Source: Cupriavidus phytohabitans
GTDB taxonomy: Bacteria > Pseudomonadota > Gammaproteobacteria > Burkholderiales > Burkholderiaceae
Length of the DNA: 64,000 nt
Assembly (NCBI RefSeq): GCF_000426345.1
Contig: NZ_AUFE01000017.1
Coordinates: forward strand, 1-64,000
Direction: 5' to 3'
The translations under genes were made by a program, and so were the position numbers. How positions within the stretch are numbered: the stretch's first letter is position 1; every line of letters begins with the position of its first letter. Positions 26,201 to 35,163 of the stretch are shown in pieces. The notes beneath the pieces were generated by a model. The model was not told the DNA's origin, did no database searches, and worked only from the letters and a program-made list of their open reading frames with translations.

Positions 26201-28753
26201 GCGGCCATACGCGCGCTCGTCGGCCACCAGTTGCGCAGACAGGCGCGCGAACGGATGCGCGGCCAGGCTGTCGAGACCGAAACGCTCGCGCATCGCGCGG
26301 TGCACGCGGTGTGCAAGATCGCGCTGGCGGTCCCATGCGGCCAGCGCCGGCAGGCGCTCGCGCATCGCGGGCCCCGCTTCTGGCACGGCAGGGAGCGCTA
26401 CCACGCGGCGCAACAGTGCACGCACGCTGTCGCCGAGTGGCTCAGGCGCCGCGGCCATTGCCGATTCGAAGGCGTCGATACGATGCTGGTGAGCGGCCAG
26501 GGCCTCCGCTACCTGCTTGCGGCGTGCCGCCAGTGCATCGCCGTCGTGCGGCTGCGCGATCCACTGCTCGTAGCAGGCGCGCAGGTCGGCAATGAAGGCC
26601 TTCTTGTCGGTCTGCGAGTCGTGGATCAGGCAGCACAGCGAATCCAGCCCGCTTTGCTTGAGCCGATGGAACACCACGTCGAGCGCGGCCCGCTTCTCGC
26701 AGACGAACAGCACGCGCTTGCCACGCCCCGCGTAGTCGGCGATCAGGTTCGTGATGGTCTGCGACTTGCCCGTGCCCGGCGGGCCCTGGATGATGAAGCT
26801 GCGCTGGCCGCGCGCAAGGCCGACCGCAGCGTTCTGCGTCGCATCGGCCGCCACCACGTTCCACTGCTCGGCCGGCGCGAGCGGCGCGGGCGCTTCCGTC
26901 TCCACGTCGCGCGGCTCGATCGAGAACACGCGGTCGAACGCCGGATTCGCGCCGGGCTCGTCGAGCAGCTGCGCGTAGTCGCGCACCAGCGACATCTTGC
27001 GATAGTTGAAGTTCGCGAGCGTCACCTGCGTCAGGTCCAGATCCCAGGCATAACGGTGGCCCTCGGACGCCTCGAGCACGAAACCCTGGCGCTTTTCGCT
27101 TTGCGCCGCGGCGGCGCCGCTCATCTGCGGCTGGCGCGGGCCGGCACCCGGGGGCGCGCCAGCCTCGAAACGCTGCGGCAACTCGCTCGGCCGCACCCAA
27201 TGCTCGAACAGCGCGCGGCCCAGCGGGCGGTAGTCGTCCTGCGCATAGCTGTACGGCGGCAGCCAGCCGCCCGTGCGCGCAGCGGCCGTGCCTGGCCTGC
27301 GACGCTGGAACTGCTGCATCCGCTGCAGCGCCTTCTGCCGCACCAGCCGTACGGCGGCCTTGTCGACGAGGCGCAGCTCCACCGAAGGCTCGGAACGGCG
27401 AATCTGCGCGAGAATGCCGGCATGGATCTCCTCGAGCGACGTCTTGCCGAGATCCACGGTCTCCTCGAGCCGGATGTCATAGAGCTGGCTCAGGTAATGG
27501 CGCAGCACCGGGTTGAACTCGGCTTCGCCGCCCGCGCACTGGATCACGTACTGGTCGCGCACGCCCTTGCGCCTGACCAGTTCCACCGGCAGCCACAGCA
27601 GCGGCGTCACGATGCGCTCGTCCGGCGCCTCCTTCAGGTTGTGCCAGCGCAGGAACGCCACCACCAGGCGCAGGTTGCTGAAGCCATATTCGGCGCGATC
27701 GCGGCGCGTCTCGGCGATCAGGCGGTCGAGCGATGCCGGCAGGTATGGCTGGTCGTCGAAGCGCAGCCAGCGCTGCAGCGACACCGGTTTGCCCGCCACC
27801 AGATCGGCTGCGAACGGGCCGCCCCAGGTGCAGATATGCTCGGGCCGCACGCTTTCGACCTGCAGCATCAGCGGCACGCTGGCCACCGTCAGGTTGACAC
27901 TGGCCGCGGTCGGACGGAAGTGCAGCAGGCGGTTGCGCCGCGACAGGTCGAACAGGCGGTCACGCAGGTGCGTGAGCACGGCGGCACGCCGCGGCGTGGC
28001 GCCAGTCGTGCCAGCCAGCGCCCGTTCCACGTCCAGGGCTGCCGGCTGCTCGCGCCATGTGCGCAGCCGCGTCACGAGCGCGGCGACATCGGTGGCGCGA
28101 TCGTGGCGGTTGATCCAGGTCATCTCGACGATCACCGCGGCGACGATCGGGTGCAAGCGCTCGTGCAGCAGGAACAGGTTGCGGCGGTGCGCCACGAAGC
28201 TGCGCAGATCGTGCTCATCGGCGAAGTCCAGGCCGCAGGCGAGGCTCGCCAGCACCATGCCGAGCAGGAAGACATCGCCGATCTCGTCATGGTGGCCCAG
28301 AAGCCCTTCCCAGCTCGCCGGCCCGCGCAGGTAGACCGGGCGCTCGATCGGCGCGGTGGCATCAAGCTGCAAGGCCAGGTCGGTCTGGTCGCGCTGCCCG
28401 TCGTCGGCGTGGCCGAGCTGCAGCGCGCCGACGATATTCAGGCCCGAGGCCGGATGCGGCTGCACGCGATGCACCGCGCCGAGGTCCATGACGGGGAGTT
28501 CGCCATCCGGCCGCCGCAGGCGCAGCGCGCCGTCCTCGCTCACCAGTATGCTGTCGGGATCGAGTGCCGCCACCCTGCCCTGCGCATGCAACGCGGCGAC
28601 CTGCGCGAACAGGGGCAGCACCAGCACCAGGACGTCGTCGACAGGCAGCGCCGCGCCCGCCTGCGCATCGATCAGTGACCGCAGCGTGCGCGGCTCGCCG
28701 CTATCGTTCATACCGGCGATGGTGTTCGTGCCGTGGGTCGTGCTGTCATTCAT
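23225..28753 (-). CDS. DUF4011 / SF1 helicase / nuclease / WGR multidomain protein (Hhe-like)
   Basis: An 1842-residue protein. Residues 40-235 resemble a kinase C-lobe without HRD or DFG (LHAQGRVAALDPDSILV; GDVFLLGMVLASLACG), so a pseudokinase. DUF4011 starts near 258 (RDRLFDLSRRNRLLHF). Walker A GPPGTGKS is at 657-664, Walker B FDEAS at 1286-1290, GDEMQLPP at 1311-1318, HYRSRH at 1367-1372, and arginine-finger motif VIFSRARHR at 1558-1566; the 620 residues between Walker A and B are largely helical. Residues 1624-1715 fit a Vsr/MTES_1575-type nuclease (FRCDLAI, LAILLD, GWRVLDIPGKDW), and 1773-1837 a WGR domain (VTYGRIG). DUF4011-helicase-Vsr architecture is known from the single-gene anti-phage system Hhe. 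The start overlaps the upstream peptidase stop. Confidence 0.9.
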   Translation of the reverse strand: MNDSTTHGTNTIAGMNDSGEPRTLRSLIDAQAGAALPVDDVLVLVLPLFAQVAALHAQGRVAALDPDSILVSEDGALRLRRPDGELPVMDLGAVHRVQPHPASGLNIVGALQLGHADDGQRDQTDLALQLDATAPIERPVYLRGPASWEGLLGHHDEIGDVFLLGMVLASLACGLDFADEHDLRSFVAHRRNLFLLHERLHPIVAAVIVEMTWINRHDRATDVAALVTRLRTWREQPAALDVERALAGTTGATPRRAAVLTHLRDRLFDLSRRNRLLHFRPTAASVNLTVASVPLMLQVESVRPEHICTWGGPFAADLVAGKPVSLQRWLRFDDQPYLPASLDRLIAETRRDRAEYGFSNLRLVVAFLRWHNLKEAPDERIVTPLLWLPVELVRRKGVRDQYVIQCAGGEAEFNPVLRHYLSQLYDIRLEETVDLGKTSLEEIHAGILAQIRRSEPSVELRLVDKAAVRLVRQKALQRMQQFQRRRPGTAAARTGGWLPPYSYAQDDYRPLGRALFEHWVRPSELPQRFEAGAPPGAGPRQPQMSGAAAAQSEKRQGFVLEASEGHRYAWDLDLTQVTLANFNYRKMSLVRDYAQLLDEPGANPAFDRVFSIEPRDVETEAPAPLAPAEQWNVVAADATQNAAVGLARGQRSFIIQGPPGTGKSQTITNLIADYAGRGKRVLFVCEKRAALDVVFHRLKQSGLDSLCCLIHDSQTDKKAFIADLRACYEQWIAQPHDGDALAARRKQVAEALAAHQHRIDAFESAMAAAPEPLGDSVRALLRRVVALPAVPEAGPAMRERLPALAAWDRQRDLAHRVHRAMRERFGLDSLAAHPFARLSAQLVADERAYGRAERLCQDAEALFDALDPLLDSTASLTGPDTSLEQACAIAVDSQWLLDTGLAAHLDLLDPASPAQAALRDVRADLDARTQALADARAVTSNWHDKLSPGDTESALALARRLEPSIARWLQPAWWRLRGELKRRYDFGKHAIHPGYGKVLEALAAEHAACAALAAADADSRRRYGVSEMQAFLRALSELEQRLQSGAGPRELVAHLRQAVDPIAAARAEAGAREALEKLAQRVRDGLALAGDARLGDIAELLRDLREALDELPDLLPLLRAVHAGDSACAATLQWLDHAPAQLEALVADEALRRLARENPVLARCGGAALAQAARAVAQRQRELLALNAQVVRATRHKHFAEHVRVSSLSATMLDADGKAFKRQYATGRRELEHEFGKSMRHRSIRDLSDDETGLVINDLKPIWLMSPLSVSDTLPLSPDLFDVVIFDEASQIPTEEAVPALSRARQVVVVGDEMQLPPTSFFTAGGAEGDDEIVVEEEGDRIAINLDSDSLLNQAARNLPATLLAWHYRSRHESLISFSNAAFYDGRLVTIPDRVLEQAEDEAARLRSDQQDAGIAGADALLARPVSFHWLADGVYADRRNAPEAVYIARTVREMLCRETGLSLGIVAFSEAQQGAIESALEALAAEDADFAMRLEREYVREDDDQFNGLFVKNLENVQGDERDVIILSICYAPGPDGKMLMNFGPINQRGGEKRLNVIFSRARHRMAVVSTIQAEAITNVHNDGAAALRAFLQFAQASARGQFARAQAVLGTLNPGARDVFTREATPDSIRDALAEALRARGHQVHANVGRSQFRCDLAIAEPSGQGYALAILLDSPSEAVTDTAERYVFRPGILRSFGWRVLDIPGKDWLDDRDAVLARIEAMLAKGEDRALDVEVEMAAPLAKPATLHGAAATDETDELQAAATALDVQEAFTQTLRFEQGTSRKFWRASVRGAELCVTYGRIGSAGQTSVKAFDSAERARREMDKLVAEKLRKGYVDA

Positions 28754-29967
28754 GCCCGGCCCTCCCTGGCCCGTTGGTGATCGGACTGGCGATCGAGCTG
28801 GCGCTGGTAGCGGTCCAGTTCGCGCTTGCCGAAGCCGGCGTCGCGGCGCAGGTTACCTTGCAGCGCTTCGACGCTGCCGAGCCCCTGAGCCATCTGGCCG
28901 GCGCGCAGCAGGGCCGCGTCCTGCTGGTCGGGGTCCGCGAGTGCCAGGTCCATCATCAATGCGTTCAGATAGCCGCGAACGCTGTCGTCGATCACGCCCT
29001 GCCCCAACTTTTCGGGATCGATCGCCGGTTCATCGTCACGCCAGTCCGGGAACATCATGCGCACCTGCGCAAGCACCGCCTCGCTCGCCAGCGGCGTGCC
29101 GGCGAGAAAGTGAGCCAGGAATCCGCGCGTGAGCGCCTGCAACCGGACCTGTCCGGGAAGGTCCAGCTTTTCCAGCGCCAACGGGCCGTGCAGGCGGGAT
29201 TCGATCCACGGATCAAGATCGGCCGCGCCCTCCCACCACAGCGCCAGCGCGCGGGCGCGGATAAAGGTCTCGGGGTGGCTGTGGGCGGCGCTCGCGCCCG
29301 GCTCGCTGGATTCGATCTCGACCGCCTGGCGCAGGTAGGCGGCCGCGTCCACGCTGCCCATGCCGGTCTGCACCTTGACCAGCGTCGACACCGCCGGCGC
29401 CACCGCACCGGCCGCCACGGCGCCGCCACGGTCGGCAAACAGTTCGGTGTGCAACGCGTAGCGCCGCCAGGTCTCGCGATGGCTGGCACTCGCGCCTGGC
29501 GCGGCCAGTGCGTCGTTCAGGATGCGGTCAGCCACCAGGAACTGGTTGTCGTCGCGCGACCACAGCAGGTAGTGGGCCAGCTCGTGGCCGAACACCGCCA
29601 GCAGTTCCGGCGGCGCGAGCCGCTCCAGCAGCGGACCCTGCAGGACGATGTGGACCTCCCCGGGCACATAGACCAGCGACGCGTTCATGTCCTGGCCCGG
29701 TGACTGGTAGAGCGTTGCGCGCGCTTCGACGCCGAGCCGCGACATCGCCTGCGCCAGCGCCGCGTGGACGTCGGCGTGGGCGTCAGCCTCGATCCGGTAG
29801 GTGTCCCGCAGCAGCATCGAGCGCAACGCGTCGCGGTGGTCTGCGCCGGTAGCGCGAGCGCTGGCCCAGCGCCAGACCTCAGGCTCGTGGCGACGCAGAT
29901 AGTCGACCACCGTTGCGTGATAGGCCAGCGGCAGCAGCGCGCCGCGATCCGGGGCTTGAGAGTCCAT
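28750..29967 (-). CDS. M48-type zinc metallopeptidase coupled to the helicase gene
   Basis: A 405-residue soluble protein with HELAH at residues 128-132 (zinc His128, His132; catalytic Glu129) and ELFADR at 175-180 supplying the third ligand Glu175, as in M48 peptidases. SHPETFIRARAL (230-241) is the conserved M48 HP...R segment. No signal peptide or membrane helix is seen, unlike HtpX or BepA, so it should act in the cytoplasm. The C-terminal 60 residues are charged and helical. Its stop overlaps the helicase start by four bases, so the two are translated together. The ATG at 29967 was chosen over an unsupported frame extending to 30843. Confidence 0.85.
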   Translation of the reverse strand: MDSQAPDRGALLPLAYHATVVDYLRRHEPEVWRWASARATGADHRDALRSMLLRDTYRIEADAHADVHAALAQAMSRLGVEARATLYQSPGQDMNASLVYVPGEVHIVLQGPLLERLAPPELLAVFGHELAHYLLWSRDDNQFLVADRILNDALAAPGASASHRETWRRYALHTELFADRGGAVAAGAVAPAVSTLVKVQTGMGSVDAAAYLRQAVEIESSEPGASAAHSHPETFIRARALALWWEGAADLDPWIESRLHGPLALEKLDLPGQVRLQALTRGFLAHFLAGTPLASEAVLAQVRMMFPDWRDDEPAIDPEKLGQGVIDDSVRGYLNALMMDLALADPDQQDAALLRAGQMAQGLGSVEALQGNLRRDAGFGKRELDRYQRQLDRQSDHQRAREGRA

Positions 29968-30122
29968 GCGGGACGTTCCAGGGTTGGTGGTAGCCGATTC
30001 TACAAGGTGGCGATCGCCAGGGGAGCCTCCGCGGCAACTTCCCGCGCGAGCCTGTCCGCATGCCGCGCCGTGTAAACTCCCGCACTGGCCGATCGCCGAA
30101 CATCTCCTACCTGAGAAAGAAC

Positions 30123-30572
30123 ATGACTCGACAACCACTTCGTACGCTGTGCCTGACCCTGCTGCTGAGCGCTGCCATTGCCCCGGCGCTGGCCGATGAC
30201 CTGAAGAACGCTGCGGGAGGCGGCCTTGGTGGCGCCGCGGGTGCGGCCCTCGGTGGCGCACTAGGCGGCAGCACGGGCGCCGTGATTGGTGGTGCGGTGG
30301 GTGGCGGTGCGGGCGGCGCGGTGACTGCCAACAAAAAGGAACGCACGGGCGCCATCGTGGGTGGCGCGCTCGGCGGCGGCGCAGGCGCGGCGGCCGGCAA
30401 TGCCCTGGGCGGCCGGACCGGCGGCATCGTGGGTGCCGCGGCCGGCGGTGCAGCGGGGTCGGCGCTGGGCGGCAATGTATCCCGCAACAACCATGCCGAT
30501 AACCACGAAAGCGGCAATCGCGGCAATCGCGGCAAGCACAAGGGTCAGAACAAACATCGCCACAACGACTGA
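30123..30572 (+). CDS. Glycine-zipper secreted or membrane protein
   Basis: A 149-residue protein: signal peptide ending ALADD, then repeated GG-x-GG-AA blocks (GLGGAAGAALGGALGGS, GAVIGGAVGGGAGG) typical of glycine-zipper domains, and a polar His/Asn/Gly-rich tail (RGNRGKHKGQNKHRHND). Such proteins insert in or bridge membranes; function unknown. GAGAAAGAAC precedes the ATG. Divergent from the peptidase-helicase operon. The internal repeats also create long spurious frames on the other strand. Confidence 0.75.
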   Translation: MTRQPLRTLCLTLLLSAAIAPALADDLKNAAGGGLGGAAGAALGGALGGSTGAVIGGAVGGGAGGAVTANKKERTGAIVGGALGGGAGAAAGNALGGRTGGIVGAAAGGAAGSALGGNVSRNNHADNHESGNRGNRGKHKGQNKHRHND

Positions 30573-30685
30573 GCGAGACGATGCACGGGCGCCCGGCGGC
30601 GCTGGCGAAAGCGTCCGCCGCGGCCGCCAGCCACGGCGTCACTTCGAGGTTTGCATGACCGCCAATAAATCTCGGCGCTCGAGGC

Positions 30686-30952
30686 TTACCGGTTGCTCGC
30701 AAGCGTGTTATAGAGCCAGGCAAAGAAGCTCCCGGCGGCAAAGAACCAGATCGCGAACAGAAAGCCTGGATAGACGATAGACCACCAGGACAGGGGCTCA
30801 CCAGTTCGCAGTCGTCGGAATTCAAGTCCGTGAAAAAGCGCATTCACGAAATCCATGAAAGGCTCGGGGAATACCAGCCAAACTACGGTGCACAAGGTAT
30901 AAAACAGCAAGATCGTGGCTGACAGTGTCACGCCGGTTCTAAAGGGCTTCAT
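30686..30952 (-). CDS. DUF5676-like small membrane protein
   Basis: An 88-residue protein with two membrane segments (SATILLFYTLCTVVWLVF and YPGFLFAIWFFAAGSFFAWL), ending in LYNTLASNR. The FVNALFHGL and FAWLYN motifs match DUF5676 proteins found beside copper/heavy-metal P-ATPases. GGAGG precedes the ATG. Last gene of a six-gene minus-strand operon that starts with the P-ATPase. Confidence 0.75.
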   Translation of the reverse strand: MKPFRTGVTLSATILLFYTLCTVVWLVFPEPFMDFVNALFHGLEFRRLRTGEPLSWWSIVYPGFLFAIWFFAAGSFFAWLYNTLASNR

Positions 30953-30986
30953 AGTAGCCTCCATCTCCAACGGTTTCCGCATGACC

Positions 30987-31655
30987 TCAATGAGGCTTGG
31001 CTCGAGGAACGTCACCTTCGCCGAAGTGCGGGATGAAGCCGGGAGTCTTTCTGCGATAATCCTCATACTCCTGACCAAATGCAGCCAGTGCGTCCTGCTC
31101 TTCGGCATGGGCAAGTCGTACGTACATCCAGACCAGGATGGGGAACATCACCAGCGTGAGTATCGTCGGCCATTGCAGCAGGAATCCGAACATGATCAGG
31201 ATGAATGCAACATACTGCGGATGCCTCATGCGTGCATAGAGCCCCGATGTGGCCAAGCGCTGCTCCTGTTGGGCCTTGTACAGGACCCGCCAGGCAGCCG
31301 ACAGCATCAAGAACCCGCCGAAAATCAGGATGTCACTAGCGATGTGAAATGGCCCCAGGTGCGGATTCCCTTGCCAGCCGAGAATCATCTCCGGGAGATG
31401 GCCTGCATCGTGGGAAAGGAAATCGGTACCCGGGAACTTCGCCGACAGCCATGGCAACAGGAAATAGATGGTCAGGGGAATGCCATACATTTCGGTGAAG
31501 AGCGCCACAATGAACGCCGAAAAGGCACCGAAGGAACGCCAGTCCCGCGATGTCTTCGGCCTAGTGAAACTGAAGGCGAAGATTAGGAAGACCGCAGAGT
31601 TAATGATCACCAGTGACCAGAGACCGTAGCCGCTTTGCGCATTGGATTCCATCAT
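30987..31655 (-). CDS. Integral membrane methyltransferase (ICMT/PEMT-like)
   Basis: A 222-residue polytopic protein of the isoprenylcysteine/phospholipid methyltransferase-like family. The conserved C-terminal SAM-binding signature is LATSGLYARMRHPQYVAFI followed by EEQDALAAFGQEYEDYRRKTPGFIP. Around five membrane helices. Its ATG overlaps the stop of the DUF2933 gene (ATGA), so the two are coupled. Substrate unknown; members accompany metal-efflux operons. Confidence 0.85.
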   Translation of the reverse strand: MMESNAQSGYGLWSLVIINSAVFLIFAFSFTRPKTSRDWRSFGAFSAFIVALFTEMYGIPLTIYFLLPWLSAKFPGTDFLSHDAGHLPEMILGWQGNPHLGPFHIASDILIFGGFLMLSAAWRVLYKAQQEQRLATSGLYARMRHPQYVAFILIMFGFLLQWPTILTLVMFPILVWMYVRLAHAEEQDALAAFGQEYEDYRRKTPGFIPHFGEGDVPRAKPH

Positions 31656-31912
31656 CGTTCTCCCCTCGTGTCCGAGCCCTTCGAGCCGTCACGCTGTCCA
31701 TGTCCCTGGACATGGCCGTGGTGCATGAAGAGATGCATCAGTGGGCATGCAGCCAGGAGCAGGAACGGCAAGAACTGAATGACGTGCGCCCGGTGCTCCG
31801 TCCAGAGAAAGTAGCCAATGACCAGAACGAACCCAATTGTGACTACCTTGGAGCGGGAAATCTTTCGCTCGGTATCGTCCCGGGACTCATGATTGCGGTG
31901 GTCGTGATTCAT
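31652..31912 (-). CDS. DUF2933 small membrane protein
   Basis: An 86-residue protein with a His-rich N-terminus (MNHDHRNHESRDD), two membrane segments (VVTIGFVLVIGYFLW, FLPFLLLAACPLMHLFM) and a His-rich tail (HHGHVQGHG). This is the DUF2933 layout, and the histidines could bind metal. GGAGGACGGC precedes the ATG. Confidence 0.8.
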   Translation of the reverse strand: MNHDHRNHESRDDTERKISRSKVVTIGFVLVIGYFLWTEHRAHVIQFLPFLLLAACPLMHLFMHHGHVQGHGQRDGSKGSDTRGER

Positions 31913-32022
31913 GCCGTCCTCCAATGAGAAGGCCCTCGGATGTCGCTCAGCAGCACCGGCGGCGGCGATGATGTCGGTGCACATGTCCTTCTGGTTCTTG
32001 CCGAAAGACTGTGCCAGACGCC

Positions 32023-32253
32023 TCAGATTCGAAGAGGAGGATGTGCCCCTCGATGTTTTACATGATCGCGTGCGCCGTATTTACCTTGTTGCCGGCGACG
32101 GGGTATCGAGCAGTGGCGCTCTACACCCGCGTTGTGTAAGGGCAGCCCACCGTCTTGATTTGTTCGATGGCTCATGAATCGTCGCCACGCTATCAGAGCT
32201 GCGACACCCATCCCAAGAAAAATCCACGCCAGAATCTGCGAGAGCCAGGTCAT
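32023..32253 (-). CDS. Small membrane protein, hypothetical
   Basis: A 76-codon frame: MTWLSQILAWIFLGMGVAALIAWRRF as one membrane helix, then a basic His/Arg-rich tail. GGAGG lies eight bases upstream of the ATG at 32253. The tail looks unusual and could be a frameshifted end. Located between the P-ATPase accessory genes on the same strand. Confidence 0.4.
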   Translation of the reverse strand: MTWLSQILAWIFLGMGVAALIAWRRFMSHRTNQDGGLPLHNAGVERHCSIPRRRQQGKYGARDHVKHRGAHPPLRI

Positions 32254-32269
32254 GTGGAGGTCCTCCGCT

Positions 32270-32491
32270 TCAAGGATTGCCGCGAACCTTGCGCTCACGG
32301 TCCACCGCCTGCTGAATGTCGCGTTCGCACTGACGCGAAAGCTGCCAGCTCATCCACATGACGACGATTGGGCAGGAGAGCAGAAGGATAGCGAGCAGTA
32401 TCGTGAGTGGTGAAATGCCAAACCAGTACACGACGGCGACGGCTAGCAGCGTCGCCAGTGCCGCGCAAATCCATGCGACAGTGCGCCTCAT
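32270..32491 (-). CDS. Small two-span membrane protein of the P-ATPase operon
   Basis: A 73-residue protein with two membrane segments ([19 protein letters not shown] and [19 protein letters not shown]) and a charged tail ([19 protein letters not shown]). Its ATG overlaps the P-ATPase stop by four bases, so it is co-translated with the pump and may be a small regulatory partner. Confidence 0.65.
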   Translation of the reverse strand: MRRTVAWICAALATLLAVAVVYWFGISPLTILLAILLLSCPIVVMWMSWQLSRQCERDIQQAVDRERKVRGNP

Positions 32492-34944
32492 GTTGCCTCC
32501 GTACGGGCTTGGCCAAGCCGCACACGCTTAAGCAACGCGGAGTTGGCCACGACGCTCAATGAAGACAGCGCCATGGCCGCCGCTGCAAGTATGGGGTTCA
32601 ACAGCCCGAGCGCCGCGATTGGAATGCCTATAGTGTTGTAAATGAACGCCCAGAAGAGGTTTTGCTTGATTTTGCGCATCGTGGCGCGGGAGAGCTGGAT
32701 AGACGCCACTACGTCACGAACATCATTGCGGATGAGGATGATGCTGCCCGTCTCCTTGGCAACGTCAGAGCCAGAGCCGATAGCGATACCGATGTCGGCC
32801 GCCGCAAGTGCTGGTGCGTCGTTTACGCCATCGCCCACCATCGCCACGACATCGCCCTGTTTTTGGAGGTCATGGATGGTTTGGACCTTGTCTTCCGGCA
32901 TGACCTCGGCAATCACGCGGTCGATGCCAACCTGCCGGCCAATGGCTTCGGCCGTGCGGCGATTGTCACCGCTGAGAAGAACCACTTGGATGTTGCGCGA
33001 CTTCAAGGCGGCCACAGCCTCAGCCGCCTCCGGCTTGACCGTGTCCGCGACGGCCACCACGCCAAGCAGGCTGGTGGCGGCGCCAACCAGCATCGCGGTC
33101 TTCCCGTCGGCCTCGAGCCGGCGGAGAACAGGTTCGACATCACCAATCGGAATCCCCTGGCGTGCAAACAGACGCCGGTTTCCCAGCCACACCTGCTGGC
33201 CTTCAACCTGTCCGTGAATGCCCATGCCAGACAGCGCAGTAATGCCGGTTGCCATGGGAATGGCCACACCGCGATGCTGGGCGGCACGCACGATGGCTTC
33301 GCCCAGAGGGTGCTCAGACCTACTTTCCACCGCGGCCGCAAGGGTCAAGAGAGTTGATTCCTCCTGATTCGACAATGAGATGACATCGGTGACAGTAGGC
33401 TCTCCGCGCGTAATCGTGCCCGTCTTGTCAAAGACAACCGCCGTCAGTTTCTCGGCGCGCTCCAGCACTTCGCCACCGCGTATCAGGATGCCATTGTCTG
33501 CCCCCTTGCCGACGCCAACCATCAGTGCCGCAGGTGTCGCGACACCCAGGGCACATGGACAAGAAATAATCAGAACCGCGACAAACGCAAGCAGCCCATG
33601 GGGGAAATGCCCCGCCACGGTCCACCCAACCAAGGCCAACATGGCAACCGAGACAACCGCCGGCACAAAGTAGCCAGTGACCTGATCAGCGAGGCGCTGA
33701 ATCTGCGCGGTGCTGGCTTGGGCATCCTCGACCATCCTGATAACTTGGGCGAGCGCGGTGTCAGCGCCGATCTTGGTCGCCTGGAAGGTGAAAGCACCGC
33801 TGCGGTTCAGGGTCCCGCCAATGACGGCGGTACCGGGCTTCTTCTCAACGGGCATCGACTCGCCAGTCAGCATCGACTCGTCGACACTGGTCTCCCCCTC
33901 GACGATCTTGCCATCCGTGGGAATCTTCTCGCCCGGGCGCACTACGACCGCCTCGCCGACCATGATGCTTTCCGCCGGAATCTCGGTTTCCTTCCCGTCG
34001 CGGATGACGTGGGCTACCGCGGGACGCAGGTCAAGCAGTCGGCGAACGGCGGCAGAGGACTTCTTCTTGATGATTTCCTCCATGTACTTACCCAGCAACA
34101 CGAAGGCGATAATCACCGCGGATACCTCGAAGTAGACGTCCCGCTCTTCCACTTCTACGGGTAGCCACGACGGAAAGAACAGGACCACCACGCTGTAGAA
34201 ATACGCCACGGATGTTCCCAGGGCGATGAGGAAGTCCATGTTGATGTTGCGCGTCCGGATGGCGTTCCACGCGCCCTTGTAGAAGCTCCAGCCGCCAACG
34301 AACTGCACAGGCGTTACCAGCAAGAACAGCCAGATCCCCCACGTGAACCATGGCAGCGCCGGAATCGGTGCCCACGTCAGCAGCGTCGCACCGGCCGCCA
34401 ACGCCAGGAAGGCGCCGGCCCGTAGCACTGCCAACGCGAGGACGCCGGTGAGCGCTATCGTCACGCGCGTCTTCATGGCCTTCAACTCGCTCTCCGGCGA
34501 CTCGAAGGTCCGCAGGCAACTCTCGCTGCAGAAGTAGTACTTGCGGTTGCCGCGCTCTGTCGACAGGGCCGTAGGCTTGTCGACCATCATGCCGCAGATG
34601 GGATCCTTGGCGAGTTGCCTGGAGCCACCGCGGGGCGGCGCGTGAGTAGTCATGGCGGGCGGCGCAGCGCTAGCATCTGCCAGGGGAAGCTCGCCTGATG
34701 GCCGGGGAATATATTGCGCAGGGTTGGCGAGGAACATCTGCTCGCAATGTTTTGAGCAGAACCAATAGCGCCTTTGGTTGACATCTGCACTGGCAGCAGC
34801 ATCCCCGGGAGAAATTGCCATGCCACATACCGGGTCCCGTACTGGCACGTGACCTGTGCTCGCATCTTGGACGGCGACTTGAGGTGCCTGCGCATCGCCA
34901 GTACCGTAGTCGTCCCCTACGGGAGTCATAGACTTGGTCGGCAT
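32488..34944 (-). CDS. P1B-type copper-transporting ATPase with two YHS-type domains
   Basis: An 818-residue metal-efflux pump. Two N-terminal YHS/TRASH-like metal-binding modules are present (DPVCGMAIS...[12 protein letters not shown] and DPICGMMVD...[12 protein letters not shown]) instead of HMA domains. The P-ATPase core has TGES, the transmembrane CPC in [12 protein letters not shown] (Cu+/Ag+ class), DKTGT with the phosphorylated Asp, SEHPLG, and [10 protein letters not shown]. The ATG at 34944 follows AGGAGG; 35085 has no similarity. A perfect FNR-type box at 35017-35030 suggests induction at low oxygen, as for pumps that supply cytochrome oxidase copper. Confidence 0.92.
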   Translation of the reverse strand: MPTKSMTPVGDDYGTGDAQAPQVAVQDASTGHVPVRDPVCGMAISPGDAAASADVNQRRYWFCSKHCEQMFLANPAQYIPRPSGELPLADASAAPPAMTTHAPPRGGSRQLAKDPICGMMVDKPTALSTERGNRKYYFCSESCLRTFESPESELKAMKTRVTIALTGVLALAVLRAGAFLALAAGATLLTWAPIPALPWFTWGIWLFLLVTPVQFVGGWSFYKGAWNAIRTRNINMDFLIALGTSVAYFYSVVVLFFPSWLPVEVEERDVYFEVSAVIIAFVLLGKYMEEIIKKKSSAAVRRLLDLRPAVAHVIRDGKETEIPAESIMVGEAVVVRPGEKIPTDGKIVEGETSVDESMLTGESMPVEKKPGTAVIGGTLNRSGAFTFQATKIGADTALAQVIRMVEDAQASTAQIQRLADQVTGYFVPAVVSVAMLALVGWTVAGHFPHGLLAFVAVLIISCPCALGVATPAALMVGVGKGADNGILIRGGEVLERAEKLTAVVFDKTGTITRGEPTVTDVISLSNQEESTLLTLAAAVESRSEHPLGEAIVRAAQHRGVAIPMATGITALSGMGIHGQVEGQQVWLGNRRLFARQGIPIGDVEPVLRRLEADGKTAMLVGAATSLLGVVAVADTVKPEAAEAVAALKSRNIQVVLLSGDNRRTAEAIGRQVGIDRVIAEVMPEDKVQTIHDLQKQGDVVAMVGDGVNDAPALAAADIGIAIGSGSDVAKETGSIILIRNDVRDVVASIQLSRATMRKIKQNLFWAFIYNTIGIPIAALGLLNPILAAAAMALSSLSVVANSALLKRVRLGQARTEAT

Positions 34945-35016
34945 CTCATCCTCCTGGGGGCGATGGAGCAAGGCAGGACTTACATTTTCAGTATCGACAC
35001 CCAAGAGAACTGGTTC

Positions 35017-35030
35017 TTGATGCCAATCAA
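35017..35030. promoter_or_regulatory. FNR/ANR box upstream of the P-ATPase operon
   Basis: TTGAT-GCCA-ATCAA matches the FNR consensus exactly and is centred about 80 bases before the ATG at 34944. Symmetrical, so orientation is assigned by context. Confidence 0.7.
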
Positions 35031-35163
35031 GGAACGCGAATGCAGCGACGCCGTCGCGTGGCGACCCGGGTGCGCGACAGCGCACGAAAACTCAGGAGAT
35101 GGTGCGGGACACCGGCGCCGCGCGTTCGGAAGATATGCTCAGCAGTCGCCGGGCCTGCCGGGC

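Noticed and set aside
24467-28678. 1403-codon open frame on the + strand
   Set aside because: It is antisense to the DUF4011 helicase gene and Arg/Gln/His-rich; a codon-bias shadow of high-GC coding DNA, with all recognised motifs on the minus strand.
30180-30480. GGC-rich repeats in the glycine-zipper gene as a DNA repeat element
   Set aside because: They are codon-level repeats of a glycine-zipper protein, imperfect at DNA level.
29968-30843. N-terminal extension of the M48 frame to 697 residues
   Set aside because: The extra part is antisense to the glycine-zipper gene, Arg/Cys-rich and without similarity; the peptidase domain begins after the Met at 29967.
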